From positions 6,019,001 to 6,083,000 of the forward strand of contig CP114499.1 in assembly GCA_027186245.1 (NCBI GenBank): 64,000 nucleotides of DNA, in the 5' to 3' direction. Both the position numbers and the translations under genes were made by a program. This DNA is from Coriaria nepalensis. Lineage: Eukaryota; Streptophyta; Magnoliopsida; Cucurbitales; Coriariaceae. This document shows, in pieces, positions 24,115 to 36,656 of the stretch. How positions within the stretch are numbered: position 1 is the first letter of the stretch; each line of letters opens with the position of its first letter. The notes beneath the pieces are model-generated. The model had not been told where the DNA came from, ran no database searches, and saw nothing but the letters and a program-made list of their open reading frames with translations.

Positions 24115-27100
24115 CTAGGAACGAGGACTAATTAACGACTCTTCAAGTTCTCTAAATCCTCGGTAGACTGCCTCTGTCTGGTTCTGTGGAAGGGCTAACC
24201 GACAAACATCAGTCACGTATCTGCCATCAAGAGATATAGATGATAAGATTCAAACTATTTTTAAGGACTATGGATTGTATTCAACATGCAGTTTAAGAAG
24301 TATTACCTGTTTGTGGCACTTGAGATCTTGTCCCGGACACCTTGGGTTACAATAGCTGTCTGGTCTTGTGAGAATGTTCCACCTAGAATTAGAGAAGCTC
24401 CAGTTGAGTTTGTACCCATTCTCTGTCCAAATAAGGACATGGCCCACTCGCGAAGTATTACTAGTACTGATCGAAGAAGGCGTAGTCTAAGTTTGGGGGA
24501 AGGCAGAATAGCACCATTCGATAGCAACTGATCATAAGTGTTTAGTACTAGCTCAGTTGCACCCTTACAAGCAGCGAGAAGAGCTCTTGCCACATCTTCG
24601 TCTCCTACAGATTCAATTCCTGCTTCTAATCTCTCCTGCAAATGGATTCACACATTATATCGATTCAACTACATGTGCTCTACTTCAATTAAAAATAAAT
24701 AAAGAAGTACCAGTGTAGCCCTCTCAAGGTGAAGGCAGAGAGTTTCTAGGGGCAAAACGACTCCATCACCAGGATAAATGTTGGAGCCAACCCTCTTCAG
24801 TACAGAGCAAGCTTCAGCAATGCCACCGCTTGAAATAGTCTGGTCTACAAGTCTAGCACAAGTTTCTCTAATGATACTACTATCCGCATCACCAGAATAG
24901 TTTGCAAAGTATAACATCTCCAAACATATCTGAAAGCAGGAGACCAGAAACAAGAAATTCTGTAATGAAGTTGAGAGTCCAAAACCATGTATTAGTAAAA
25001 TAAGAAAGAGTCAGTACCTCCCCATAGCTCGAAAGGAACAGCATAGTCATTATATAGTTGAGTTATGCTCTTTGGTTCCTGTGATAGCTCTCTGGCCTTT
25101 GGTTGTGCGGTATTGCCAATGTTCGTGTCAGCTTCCATGCTGTCTTGAAGGGTTCCATTTTGGTCAGGTTCAGATATGCTGGGTGACGCTTCTAACCTGG
25201 AAGCTATAGTCACCAGCTCTTCCTTGATTTTCAACTGAAACCGAAGAACAGCTAGCTTCCCTTCAAGCAAATCTAGCAGCCCATCTAGAGCACCATGCGT
25301 AGAGCCTGCCAGGGTGTCACTGCTACTTGCACTCTTTGCTTGAAGAACTGCATTACTTAAGTACTGACACCTGAATAAAATTATTGAAAATATAAGCACA
25401 AGGATTAAGTCTTGGACAACCTTGCTTAATTAAATATTTATGGAAATTGAATTAGAAGAATATCAACCTCTGTTCAAGAGACGGAGTATCTCCTGCATCA
25501 GTTGAGCGCATATCAGCCAGTCTTAGCAGTACATAAGCAGCAAGGATATGCTGTCGCTTCATGACATAGTACCGAGCCAAGAGATCATAAAATTTTGCTT
25601 GAATAGGTAAACCGGACTGACCGGCAGAAGAAGTCACTGATGTTAACACTGAAACAGCTCGAACCTACATGACACAACAGAAACATAAGGACATGTGAAA
25701 GCAGAGAAGAAAACATTTCAAAATCAAATGCAAACAGGAAAAAAAAAAATCAGTAGTACAAACCTCTTGCATAGGTTTAAGGCCAGCACTCTGTAGAAAA
25801 GGCACCAAATCAGGACCTCCATACTCCAATAATTCATTTTCAAGGCCCAAATCAATCATAGCCCAGTATAAATAATCATGAAATATTATGTCAGGCGATT
25901 GAACACCAAGCTGGACAGTCTGAGATATATATTTCTTGCATGATGCCTGGTCAAGGATAGACCCTGCAGCTGCTGGTCTAACAGGAGACCCAAATTCCCT
26001 CTTGGGAGCATCACCTTTCAGGGAGCGTAGAGCACTTATAATTATCACATAGCATTGTTCTCGCTGAGCAAGTGAATGTTCTCTGATAGCCGAATCAAGT
26101 TGATCATTGTCAGCATCACCATCGGGGTCAAGGGTCTGTGCCTTTTGCAAAGGAAGGCGAAACACCGCCTCATAAAATCTGCAAATACCATTTTATTTTA
26201 GCTTTTACACAAAGGAATCAAACAAAAATTCTGGCAGTAAACTGACCTTAAGTCCTCAAAACGCTTGCAGACAGTTCGCAAATCGGCAGATTCTGGAACT
26301 TTACTTAGGCAATTGAAGGCTTCTCTAGCCAGATTCTCCCTTTCCACAGTGTCTGGAGTGACAGCAACTCTTTCCAGACACTCCACAGCTAAGAAAAACT
26401 TGTAATCAGACTCTTTGTAATAGCTTGGACAACCTTCCCTTGACCGTCCACTAATGTCATCTACTGTACCCCTGCCATCAGGACCTGTATAATGCTGAAA
26501 AAATACATCCCTAAATAAAGAAAAGTTACAGCCTGGAAGAGTATTAAAAACACACACACACACTCTTGTACAGCTGGTTTTACTTCAGGAATGGTCTAAA
26601 TTCAGTTACCTCCATCAGGGAAGAGATAAGCTTTGTAGCAAGACGGTCACCCTCCTCTGAACAAACAAGTTGGTTAAATGTCATTAAACTAACGCCTCTT
26701 GTAGGCTAACATCGAAACCCTGAACCAAGTGTGTTATATGATTGTGAGAAAGAAGCTGAAGCAAGAATAGAGCCTCAGCAGATCTAAGAAGCAGCTGCCT
26801 CACACACTCCATTGCCCTCACCTGCAGCACAAGACAACATTTTTAGATAAAAGATATATGTTAAGCTTTAAAAATTATTAATCTCTACTCAGAGCAACAG
26901 ATTTAAAATACCTCCATGGCAGCCAATTCAGCAGGACTATATGGCAGTCTCTGCCTTTTATTAGAAGCTCCACCCCCACTAGACTCCATATTTCGTGAGT
27001 AAGCACCAAATAGGTTTCTCACCATACTCCGGTCACTAGCAACTAATTCCTGACCACTTCCATAAAGAATAGAGCCAGTCACATCACCTAAGCCAGCTAC

Positions 27101-27918
27101 ACAGCCATAAAGTCCTCTCCTCTGATTCCTTCTATACCTTAAAAAATTCTCTAAAAAACGAATTTTGTTTTCAAGGACTTGCATAGCTCCGACAGAGAGT
27201 CTGCATATGACTACCCCATTTTCAAGTGAAGCATCTGTAGAACCTACTCCACCTTTTAACACCATAACAGGAAGATCCCAAAGGGGATAAAGCAGTCATG
27301 ATGAGCACAAACAGAGCCCTTCATGTGCACCTGAAAACACAGATTCAGCCTCCTGGACAACTTGCCCCATGCTAAAGCCACCAGCAGCAGTTCTTGTGCT
27401 TGACAAGGCACTACTGCCTTCAAGTTGTGGCATACCTACAAGCCTAGGATCCTCAAAAGCTTCAGCTGCCTTCTCAGAAACCATGTTGGTTATAAGACTT
27501 TCAGAGTGAACTATCCTTGCAGCTAACATCAAACACATAGCAGCTGCCTCACCGGCTCCAAAACGGCTGAAGAAATCTTCTAAAACTGATCTTGGTGAGT
27601 TAGACTCAAACAGCCTCTTTAGAATGTCCACAGGCCTGTTGAAAACTATTTCCATCATGCCCAGTGTTTCGAATGGGTTGTTCCAAATGTATTTAAGTTT
27701 GGAGCTGTTGAACGGAAACCTAATCTCCTCCCAAATCCATGATGTTTCGAAATTTTTACCTCTCTTGGATGAGTAGAATACGGATGACTAGCGTATCTCG
27801 AAGCTTCGAGCGCTTCCTCAAGATCAAGCGTATCTCGGCCAATGCGGTCGTTTACGACAAGACCAGCATTCATCACATCATGAATCACAATTTCTTCTTC
27901 CCCCAACATATCGCCCAA
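24115..27918 (-). pseudogene. NUP155: NUP155 nucleoporin pseudogene, propeller deleted
   Basis: Nuclear pore scaffold protein NUP155 is plainly recognisable, running leftwards. Exon 1 is intact from ATG 27918 through SRYASHPYSTHPRE to a good donor near 27757. The gene then jumps to GMMEIVFNRPVDILKRLFES at about 27660, so roughly 450-500 residues of the N-terminal beta-propeller are absent. The alpha-solenoid half follows across many exons to a stop at 24117-24115. Breaks include an in-frame TGA at 27298-27296, where the family has Arg (CGA to TGA). A TAA at 26686-26684 comes with loss of one base. There is one extra G at 25023-25020 (TGGGGAG for TGG GAG at a splice donor). Between 27755 and 27660 lies an inverted scrap of the missing part. 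A working copy is presumably elsewhere. Confidence 0.93.
27666..27712 (+). other. Inverted NUP155 exon fragment inside the NUP155 pseudogene
   Basis: Read on the plus strand, opposite to the surrounding pseudogene, bases 27674-27709 encode WVVPNVFKFGAV. To my memory this block belongs to the NUP155 beta-propeller, which the pseudogene lacks. It sits exactly at the deletion junction, so it is a rearrangement scar. Confidence 0.8.
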
Positions 27919-29064
27919 ATAAAAAACCCTAGAAGCAGAATTGAAGTGGAAATGAAGAACGATTCAGAACCACCCCTCGAAGTAGTTGAACTGAGGCTGA
28001 AATCTCTATGCTTTCCCCTGCTTTGACTGATGAATCAGACAGTGAAAGGTTTAGAATTGAATTGAGTTAACCTCGAAGAGGAAGGAGAGAGAAAGAGAAG
28101 TGGAGGGAGACTGTAATTATAGGGTTTTGAGGGGGTTTTGTCAGTGGCGGGCAAATAGTTTCACTTTTTCAAAAAAGCCGGGAAAACCGAATTTTGAATA
28201 GCAGTCCGAATGAACCGGGAGTCAGCAGTTTTAAACCGATTAACTAACCATAGCGTCGCCGGATCAAAGGATACTTAAGATGCCTTTAAATGTTTAATTA
28301 GTTCTCTAAATCCTCTAACTAAGTAGTTTGACCGTTAATTGCTCGATATTCTTATATACATATATAATAAATAATTACATAATATTTATTTTATTATTTA
28401 AAAATAATAATTATAATAATAATATAATTTTATGCGTACATATAATTTTCCATAAACTATGTATGAATCTTAATTATTAAAAATATTAATTCTAAAAAAT
28501 ACTCCTCCAGAATTTAGAATCAGAGCAGTGGACTAGAATTTAACTGATATAACAGAGGAATCTACAAGATTCTTTAATAACAGCAAGATTCTAAAACTGA
28601 CGTTTAACAGCAATATGATCATCCAAGTAGAACAAAGCTTTTACATATTGAAATTGAAAAATATATTAAAATATATTTTATTAAGTTCATAAAAAATATG
28701 AAATTTTTTTAAAAATAATAAAATAATAAATAAATCCTTTTAATATATTTTATTAAAATAATTTCTCCATTAAAAAAATTATATAATTTATATAAATAAT
28801 TTTTTAAGAATTATATATTTTATATCAAAATGATCTCAAATTTTTGTTTGGCCAAGGGTGCCTCTGCATCCAAGAAGACATTATCTTCATCTTCAGCCTT
28901 AGTTCAAGAATATCATTGATCCGGAGTCTCGAAACTTACATCAAATCTCAAGATCTCTACGATAAGACATCCTAATTTTTATATAACTATTTCATAGTAA
29001 TGCTCAGTTTAATAGCAGTCATTTGATCCGACATGCAACCCACCGTCATCGTTGTCGATCCAAA
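27919..29064. other. Pseudogene 5' flank and AT-rich spacer
   Basis: Bases 27919 to about 28150 look like the former promoter and 5' UTR of NUP155. From about 28300 to 28830 the DNA is strongly AT-rich with short A/T runs. The end is likely the 3' UTR of the SEC14-like gene. No gene was recognised. Confidence 0.5.
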
Positions 29065-30297
29065 TCATAGTTGGACGTCTTGGAGAGCAATAAGCTTTGC
29101 TCGTCCGCCGTACTCATCAGGCAAAACATCTTCGCCAACTTCCAATACGAAAGCACTTCTTTCTTCCTCATTTGTGACAATAACAATCTGCATCATTTAT
29201 GATAAAATTTTGGTTAGCGCCATTTGCTCTAACTAGCAAAAACGGTTCCTTGCACAACAATGACAACAACCAAAAAAAAAAAAAGGACCTTTTCGAGCGT
29301 TGCCTTCTCGAGGAAACGAGAAACCATTCTCCAGACACTAACAAAGAACCAAGGCATGTTTAATATGAAGCATTTCGCTAACCGTTCCGGGTAGTAAGCC
29401 TGCAAAGAGTGCAAGTTGCTAAGGCAGCTAAATAGAATGTCATTTCCCATTCTTTGTGATAAAATTGTGTTCTTTGCTCTATTATATAAACGAGACTTGC
29501 CTGTAAGAATTGGAATCCGGTGATTAACCCACGTGCATCGATGTTTCTATATGTAATTTGCTGCAGATCAAGAATTCCTATCAACTTCTCGTTTCCAATT
29601 TCCCTCCCCTTGAAAGAGCTTAATAAGACAAAAATTGCTCATTTCATGATCAAATTGAGGGGGGAAAAAAAGGTTTGTGAAATGAGTTTTTTTGGGGGTG
29701 GGGGTACCTTGCAATAGTTTTGTCCAGTAGATGAACCACAAATTCTGCACCAAACTGAGTCAATTATTTATAGTATATCTATTGCCACTTCAACCAGAAA
29801 CCAGGAAAAAAAAAAGTTCACTTAGTTCTGTAAATAGCTCTGATCGGATCAGATTTTCTCTTACAAAGCAAAAACAGCAAGTGAAAGATAAAAATCCACC
29901 AGATTCGACATCCTACTTACTCTTGAATTGGAGATGATCCTTGGAAGGGAAATGCTTGTTTGCTTTAACGATCATAACAGGATACTCCTTCGATAGACCC
30001 TGCAAATAGATCTTCCTCGAATCCAGCTCGTCTTGAACCTCAGATTCAGCAACAAACCCTTTTGGGACAAACGCAGCCCGCCATTTCTGCCACTGCACAA
30101 ACATCTTAGCTGCCTTTTGTGGGTCCATAGATCTCGCAATCGAGAACCTCGTCAATGTCGCCTCTCCATAGTCCTACAAATCACACACCTCATTTTAGGA
30201 CGAAAAGAGTGAGCCATAGATAAGGGTTTACTTCTGACTTTACCTCTGTGGAAGATTCAAGCTTCCGCACTGATTCTCTCATCTGGGTCAACGCCAT
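29065..30297 (-). CDS. SEC14-like CRAL-TRIO lipid-transfer protein
   Basis: Six exons join in frame to 231 residues: 30297-30244, 30173-29921, 29744-29708, 29618-29501, 29399-29289 and 29187-29065. The N-terminal CRAL-TRIO-N part has LTRFSIARSMDPQKAAKMFV. The lipid-binding lobe has KLIGILDLQQITYRNIDARG, AYYPERLAKCFILNMPWFFV and VWRMVSRFLEKATLEKIVIV. LPDEYGGRAKLIALQDVQL closes it. The fold binds phospholipids or similar ligands and moves or presents them at membranes. It is a short single-domain member without a GOLD or nodulin tail. The intron after exon 4 starts with GC instead of GT (CAG/GCAAGT), and only this choice restores the frame and the conserved FLQAYYPERL sequence. Confidence 0.92.
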
Positions 30298-31239
30298 TTC
30301 TTGAGCTTTCTCCATGAGTAGGGGGATTAACCAATCTTCGAGCTGGCGGAGAATGTAGCAGTGGAAGCGGGGGGAGATGAGAGAATTTTATGAGCGTTTA
30401 CGGAACGGAAACAGTGGATGGTTGCTCGTGCCTACGATTTAGGCGACTTTTCAAAGGGATCCTTTTTTCTTCGTGTTCGAGTATAGGCGGGTTAGAGATA
30501 GCGTGTCCGCACGGTAATATACAGTAATAATTCATAAACGTATTACGTTGTCGTGACTGTTTCGGCTTGTACGCCCGTTTAGATTTAGGGGATCAAAAGT
30601 TTACTTTTAAACAAATTTATATTAAATAAGATAAATTTTAAAATTATTAATAAAATATTTATATTATAATATATATTTATATATTAATAATTTTTATTAT
30701 TTAATAAATTAAAAATTAATATTATTAGTGAAAAAATTAATATTTTAAAATTATAAATAAATTTTAAAAAATATTATTTAGGCATACTACTAGACCTATC
30801 AGTTGTGTTAGAAGGTGTTCAAAAAATGGATCATCTTGCCTAGAACTTGAACTTAAACTTAAGGAACTCTTCCGTTTTGAGAATATTTCCCATAATAACA
30901 TATCTTATGTTTATTTTTTCTTTCATCAGTGAGGTTGTAAGTCATTGTATTTGTTTTTATAAACACTAATAAGTTGTGCAACTTATCAAAACCGTTAGCA
31001 ATTTGAGTAATATAATCAAAATATAAGTTATCACAAATAAAAGTAATAATTGTTTTATAACCTTCAAACTTAATTTTAAGATCTAAAATGACTCATAAAA
31101 ATTACAATAATAAAATATCATACTAATATTTTTTTAAAAACAAATATTCATTTTAATTACAATAAATCTGAAAATAACATCATCAGCATATTGGCAAAAA
31201 ATTGAAATTATTTTAAGAAATCCTGGAAGGACTAACAGC
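30298..31239. other. SEC14-like promoter and AT-rich spacer
   Basis: The first ~300 bases flank the SEC14-like start and should include its promoter. From about 30600 the DNA is very AT-rich. The right side merges with the hAT remnant; I could not read convincing protein here. Confidence 0.5.
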
Positions 31240-32180
31240 GAAATATGATAATAAATATTAGAAAGAAACACAGTAAAGTTATACAAAACATAAAAATTTT
31301 AGTAAATTTTATAATAGTATCCCAATCATTATTAAATAACATAATTTTACCTTTTTCTTATGATAAAATAAACTAATCTCATCATTATAAGGGAAAACAT
31401 ATTTTAACATAGTGTAAATATAATTCCATTTAACATCCAAAAATTTTATAGGTTTTTTATTTAAGGAAGTATAAAAAGTTTATAAATGTAAGAACACGTA
31501 AATTTGTATTACTTAGTCAATTTAATACTTCTCTATTTTTTTTAATTTCTTCACTTACTAATTTCAAATATTCTTTAATTATTAAGTTGCTAACACAACA
31601 AGTGCAATGTTGATATATAAATATTACACCATTATATCCATCTAATTTAGATTATAAAAAATTTGTAACTATCGTATTCACAGACACATTATCTAAGATG
31701 ATTGATACTATACGATGTTTTATATCAAACTTGCTTAAAACTTATAAAATTATTTCAAAAGTATTTTCAGCGTTATGTTCATACTCAATTCCTCTAAAAT
31801 CGATGATTTTTTTTTTATTTAGTACTAATTCATAATCTAAATAATGACTATTGACATAATCTTACTTAGATCGAGCGCTCCAAGTATCTGAAATTAATGC
31901 AATGCTAATATGAGGTGCTCATAATTCAAATTTCAAATCATCACATTATTTATTAAAATAGAATTCTAAATCCTTTCTAATTGTATTTTTAGTTTTTTAT
32001 AATGGTGCGGAGGAAAATATTTTTTTATTAAAATTTTCAAAATATTTACTTTTACCAAAACTTATAGGTAAATAAAAAATAACAATAAATCTAGCTAAAC
32101 ATTCTCTAGTTCTTGTATTATTATAAGACTAATTGCTAACCATATTATCATATTGTGTTTCTTCTATATTATTGTCAATG
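31240..32180 (-). mobile_element. Decayed hAT-family transposase (DAYSLEEPER/RICESLEEPER-like)
   Basis: Read leftwards with stops and frame changes ignored, short blocks of a plant hAT transposase follow in the right order. They are CLARFIVIFYLPISFGKSKY, then HISIALISDTWSARSK (31900-31860 region), NSHYLDYELVLNKKIIDFRG, and FDIKHRIVSIILDNVSVNT. A C-terminal stretch then contains KFLDVKWNYIYTMLKYVFPY. These match the hAT core (SDTWSS, R-I-L-F, DNAS-N, W-N-ST-YMLK). The protein cannot be made, with many stops in every frame. The zinc-finger BED region and terminal repeats were not found. Confidence 0.7.
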
Positions 32181-33541
32181 TCATCGATGATATCCATATA
32201 GTCTCAATCAGTTATATTATTATTGGATTAATCCAAATCAATAAAATTTTCATGGCCATCTCCTACATCACAATATTAATAAATATTAGAACTTATTAAT
32301 ATAAGTTAGTAAATATAAAATAAAATGTGAAAATAAATATAATTAAATAATAATTTACAATGATTCAAATTAAATTAATAAAAACTTCATAATTTAAAAT
32401 GAGAATTCAAGAAAAAAATTAGAAAAAAATTATAGAAATTAAAAAGAATTAAAAAAAGATTGAGAAAAATTAAAAAAAAAAAAAAACTAAAACATGAAAA
32501 ATTATAAAAAATTATAAGTATTTATTAAAAAAAAAAATGTATATGGGTTGCCTTGCCAACCCACATGTACAGGCTTAAGCTTGTGTTTAAAAAATTCTTT
32601 GAGATCTATTATTCATAGAAGCTTAAGAGCATTGGTAAGAAAAATATGTGTCCAATATTTAAATCATTATTATTATATATGATACGGTTCGATATTTATA
32701 CTATATTCATACTTATATTATATTTTAATTATCCTGTATCATATATATTTGTACTGATTTAATATATTTTACCACTTCTAAAATAGATAATCTGTATGCA
32801 TCCGGGAGGACCACTGAATATTTTATTAATTTAATTATTAAAATTATATTAAATAATATGATTTAATTATTTTTCAAAATAATTCACGAATACAAATATT
32901 TGGACGGTCGTCCGACGAGTAATGGGTTCGGCCGTTTGGGTGGGCCACGTGGGCAAAAATGTGCCTGTCTTTTTGCCAACACTCGCTTAATCCAATTTAT
33001 TGGAGGGGAGAAACCGCCTGACATGTCACCTCAATAGACGTCATCATAAATTAACTGAAAAAAAAAGGAGTAAGATTTAATTTAATGTATCCAAAGAAAA
33101 AGGAAAATGAGGAACTAATAGTGGAATATTATTTAATGATTTTCCTTTTCTTTTTTTTGCATTTTTGGTGTCTGCCAGCTCAGCTCCAGCCGCGTTATCT
33201 TTCCCTTCTCTGTTCCCTCGCTCGCTTCCTCGCTCTGTGCACATTCAGCTCGGCTTTTGTTTCCTTTCCCGTCTCCATTGCGAGGAGAAAACCCTATATC
33301 AAATCCAGTTTCGATCGTGATCATCGCTAAAATTTGTCGAATTTTGGTACAGATCTGCATCTAAGCCTTCGCAATTCCAGTTCAGTAGCCGTCATATCGG
33401 CGCGCTAATTTAGGGATTCCTTCTACATACATGGCTCCGGTTGGGTGAAGATTTGAGTATATACTGATGGTGAAGATTCTGATCTTCGAGGAGTAGGAAG
33501 ACGGAGTTGCGAGGCTTTGTGGAGTGGAGGTCGTCGTGGCC
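32181..33541. other. AT-rich spacer and 5' region of the type-B response regulator
   Basis: Up to about 32880 the DNA is AT-rich and may include more hAT debris. From about 33160 a GC-richer, pyrimidine-rich stretch looks like promoter and 5' UTR of the response regulator. No separate gene was recognised. Confidence 0.5.
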
Positions 33542-36500
33542 ATGGCTTCTTTGCAGAGGATTGGTCAGTCGGGCGGAACTGTCAGTGCGGTTAGTTACGG
33601 CTCCGGTAAATGCGGTTCTGAATTGGTGGCTTCCGATCAATTTCCGGTGGGATTACGGGTTCTCGTTGTGGACGATGACGCTACTTGCTTGAGGGTTTTG
33701 GATAAGATGCTTCGTCGCTGCCTTTATACTGGTCTGTTCCGGCCTGGTGTTTGTTTCCACTATCTCTCTCTCTCTCTCCCTCTGCGATAATTATCTGTTT
33801 CTTCCTTTCAGCTTGTATTTTTTGCTTGATTTGATTTGATATGATTTCATGGAAAGTAATTTTATAGCGCAAACTGGTTACAGAATAGAGTGAGTCAGTG
33901 AGCATTCAGGAATTTGGTGTTTTTCATTGTTCCTTTGAAGTTCCATCAAGATGATATGAAATTTATTTAGTCCTCGCTTTGAACGGGGACACTCATGTTA
34001 TGACTATCCTTTACAGTTTGTGTTGTCTTCATATTTTTATTCTTGCCTGTTTGTAATTTTTCGGGAATATAAAGTCTTGGGTTTCCAAGAATAGTGAACC
34101 AATCAAGAAATTCTGAACTAATAATTGACAGTATCCATTTCACTCAATTGCATTTTTTCCACCAATCGATATTTGGTTCTCATTTCAACATCTGTTGCAG
34201 TCACCTCTTGCTCCCAGGCTACTGTTGCATTGGACCTTCTGCGTGAGAAGAAAGGTGGTTTTGATGTTGTATTGAGTGATGTTCATATGCCTGATATGGA
34301 CGGATTCAAACTCCTTGAATATATTGGGCTAGAAATGGACCTCCCTGTTATCAGTGAGTTTCTTTCTTTATTTCTTTCTTGTCTCAAATGTTGTTAAAAT
34401 TTGGTATGTTATGTTAACCTGACTATATGTTATAGTGATGTCTGCTGATGGGAGAACAAGCGCGGTAATGAAAGGGATCAGACATGGAGCTTGTGATTAT
34501 TTGATTAAGCCCATACGCGAAGAAGAGCTCAAGAATATTTGGCAACATGTAGTGAGAAAAAAGTGGACTGAAAATAAGGAGCCTGAAAATTCAGGCAGCT
34601 TGGGAGATAATGAACGGTCAAGACGAGGGAATGATGATTCTGCTGAAAATGCTTCTTCTGGTAATGAAGGAACAGAAGGAATTCCAAGAGTTCAGAGAAA
34701 GAGGAGCAATGCCAAGGAAGATGATGGCGAATTGGAAAATGAAGACCCTTCATCGTCAAAAAAACCACGTGTAGTGTGGTCAGTGGAGCTGCATCAGCAA
34801 TTCGTGAGCGCTGTGAACCAACTTGGGCTTGAAAGTACGATCTTTTACCTTTATATTCTCATGTGTTTATTTACCTTCAATCTGTTTTTCATACTGATAA
34901 TGAGGGATGAATAGAATCCATAGAGTAAGACCTCAAAGGTAATATTGTGCTGATTATAATATAATAATTGGTTCATGTCAGAGGCTGTGCCGAAGAGAAT
35001 TCTGGAACTGATGAATGTACCTGGTTTGACAAGGGAGAATGTTGCGAGTCATCTGCAGGTTTGGTTCTTTACCACCTTTAAAACCATGTTTTCTATTTTG
35101 ATTGGAAAAAGAGCAAAGCAAGATGTTGGACTCCCCTGCATTTCAAGCTGTATAATGGCTAAAAAATGTTGATCCACGTTTCTCTAACTGTAAAGGGAGA
35201 TAAGTCTTTGAGTAAGTTGTAAGAACTGTGCTTCCTGATACGTGTGTCGTCTTCTATATCTTTGGATAGGAGAACCTAAACTTCAGTTTAGGTTAATTGT
35301 AATATTGCTAACTACAAAGGAGTTGTCAGGATCAAAAGGGTTGGTGTTGCAATTGCATCATAGTACTGGGATTTCATTGCATTATACCCCTTACTTTTTC
35401 TCATACACTTGTTAAGTTTCCTTATTGTGGAGCTTTCGTTGCCAAACCGGTTTACATCATATAAAAACCTTTTGGGCTTTCAAAAAAACATTTAATCTCT
35501 TAAATGTCTTTTACATGTGCAGAAGTTCCGGCTATATTTGAAGAGACTAAGTGGAGTTGCTCAGCAACAAAATGTCATCTCCAATCCCTATTGTGGGGCA
35601 ATAGAACCCCATGTTAATGCGGGCGCCTTTGGAATCCAAAATTTGGCTCCCTCTGGCAGCCAAATTCCTCCACAAACTCTAGCAGCCCTTCATGCTGAGC
35701 TTTTAGGGCAGCCAAATAGCAACCTAATCGACCAGCCTGCGCTTCTGCAAGCATCCCTACATGGAACCAATAATATCCTAGTTGGACAGGGTGTCTCATA
35801 CGGTCAGCCTTCAGTAACATTCCTACCCAACATTTCCAAGCATTATCAACCATCCAACATGCCTTTTGAGGATGTTTCTTCAGGCAACAGAGTATGGCAA
35901 CAATGCAACAACCTTGGTCCCATAGGATCCAACAATCTTGGAGGATTGAGTCCCCAGAATAGTAACATGCTACTAGGTGTACTACAGCAGCAGCAAAGAA
36001 ATCAGTACTCTGTTGCATCTGAACCTAGCCATTCAATTAATGTGCAACCATCATGCCTAGTCATTCCCTCTCATCAATCATCTACCAGTTTTCAGGCAGG
36101 AAACAGTCCTGCATCTGTTAATCAGAATTTAAGCTATAATAAGAGTTCTGTTATTGATTATACCCTTATCCCACCTCAATCAAATAATTCCTTGTTAAAT
36201 ATTGGACAAGTCTCAGGAAGGGATTTAAAAAATATGAGTATACTCACTGGTTATACAGCTCCAAGGTCTATTTCTCCTTCTGCATCATCTTCCTCAGTAA
36301 ATGCTGGCAACAGCAATGGTCCGAATGTTCAAAACTCAACCTTAACATTTACTGCAAGAAAATTTCCTGGGCCTGCTGTTAATATTCGTGATATCCAGGG
36401 TTCTTCATATGGTTCAAGATCTGGCGAAGGGCTTGATCAGGGTCCTCTTCAAAATCTTGGCTTTGTTGGTAAAGGGACAATTATTCCAAGCCGGTATGCT

Positions 36501-36656
36501 GTGGATGAATTTGAAGCACCAATAAGCAACTTGGCTCATGATAATGTTAATAGGGTAAAACAAGAGCCCAGTATGGAATTTGTGGATAGTGAAAAAATGG
36601 GCATCCCATTGTTAAAGCAATCTCCTAATGATCTCATGGGTGTTTTTCTCGAATAG
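33542..36656 (+). CDS. Type-B two-component response regulator (ARR1/ARR2/ARR14-like)
   Basis: Five exons (33542-33731, 34201-34353, 34436-34834, 34982-35058, 35523-36656) join to 650 residues. The receiver domain occupies about residues 37-155 with the acidic pair in VLVVDDD, the phospho-acceptor Asp in [13 protein letters not shown], and the conserved Lys in YLIKPI. An acidic linker and basic KKPRVVW lead to the GARP/Myb-like B motif ([15 protein letters not shown], then [20 protein letters not shown], then KFRLYLKRL). The rest is a Gln/Asn/Ser/Pro-rich activation region. Such proteins receive phosphate from AHP proteins and switch on cytokinin-response genes in the nucleus. The ATG follows a GTG-containing open stretch, so 33542 is the first true ATG. 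An intron in the 3' UTR near 36657-36748 is possible. Confidence 0.95.

Noticed and set aside
27739..28026. 95-codon plus-strand open frame over NUP155 exon 1
   Set aside because: It is the antisense shadow of the pseudogene exon and has no domain.
34529..34768. Minus-strand open frame across the response-regulator linker
   Set aside because: Shadow of a coding exon; no domain.
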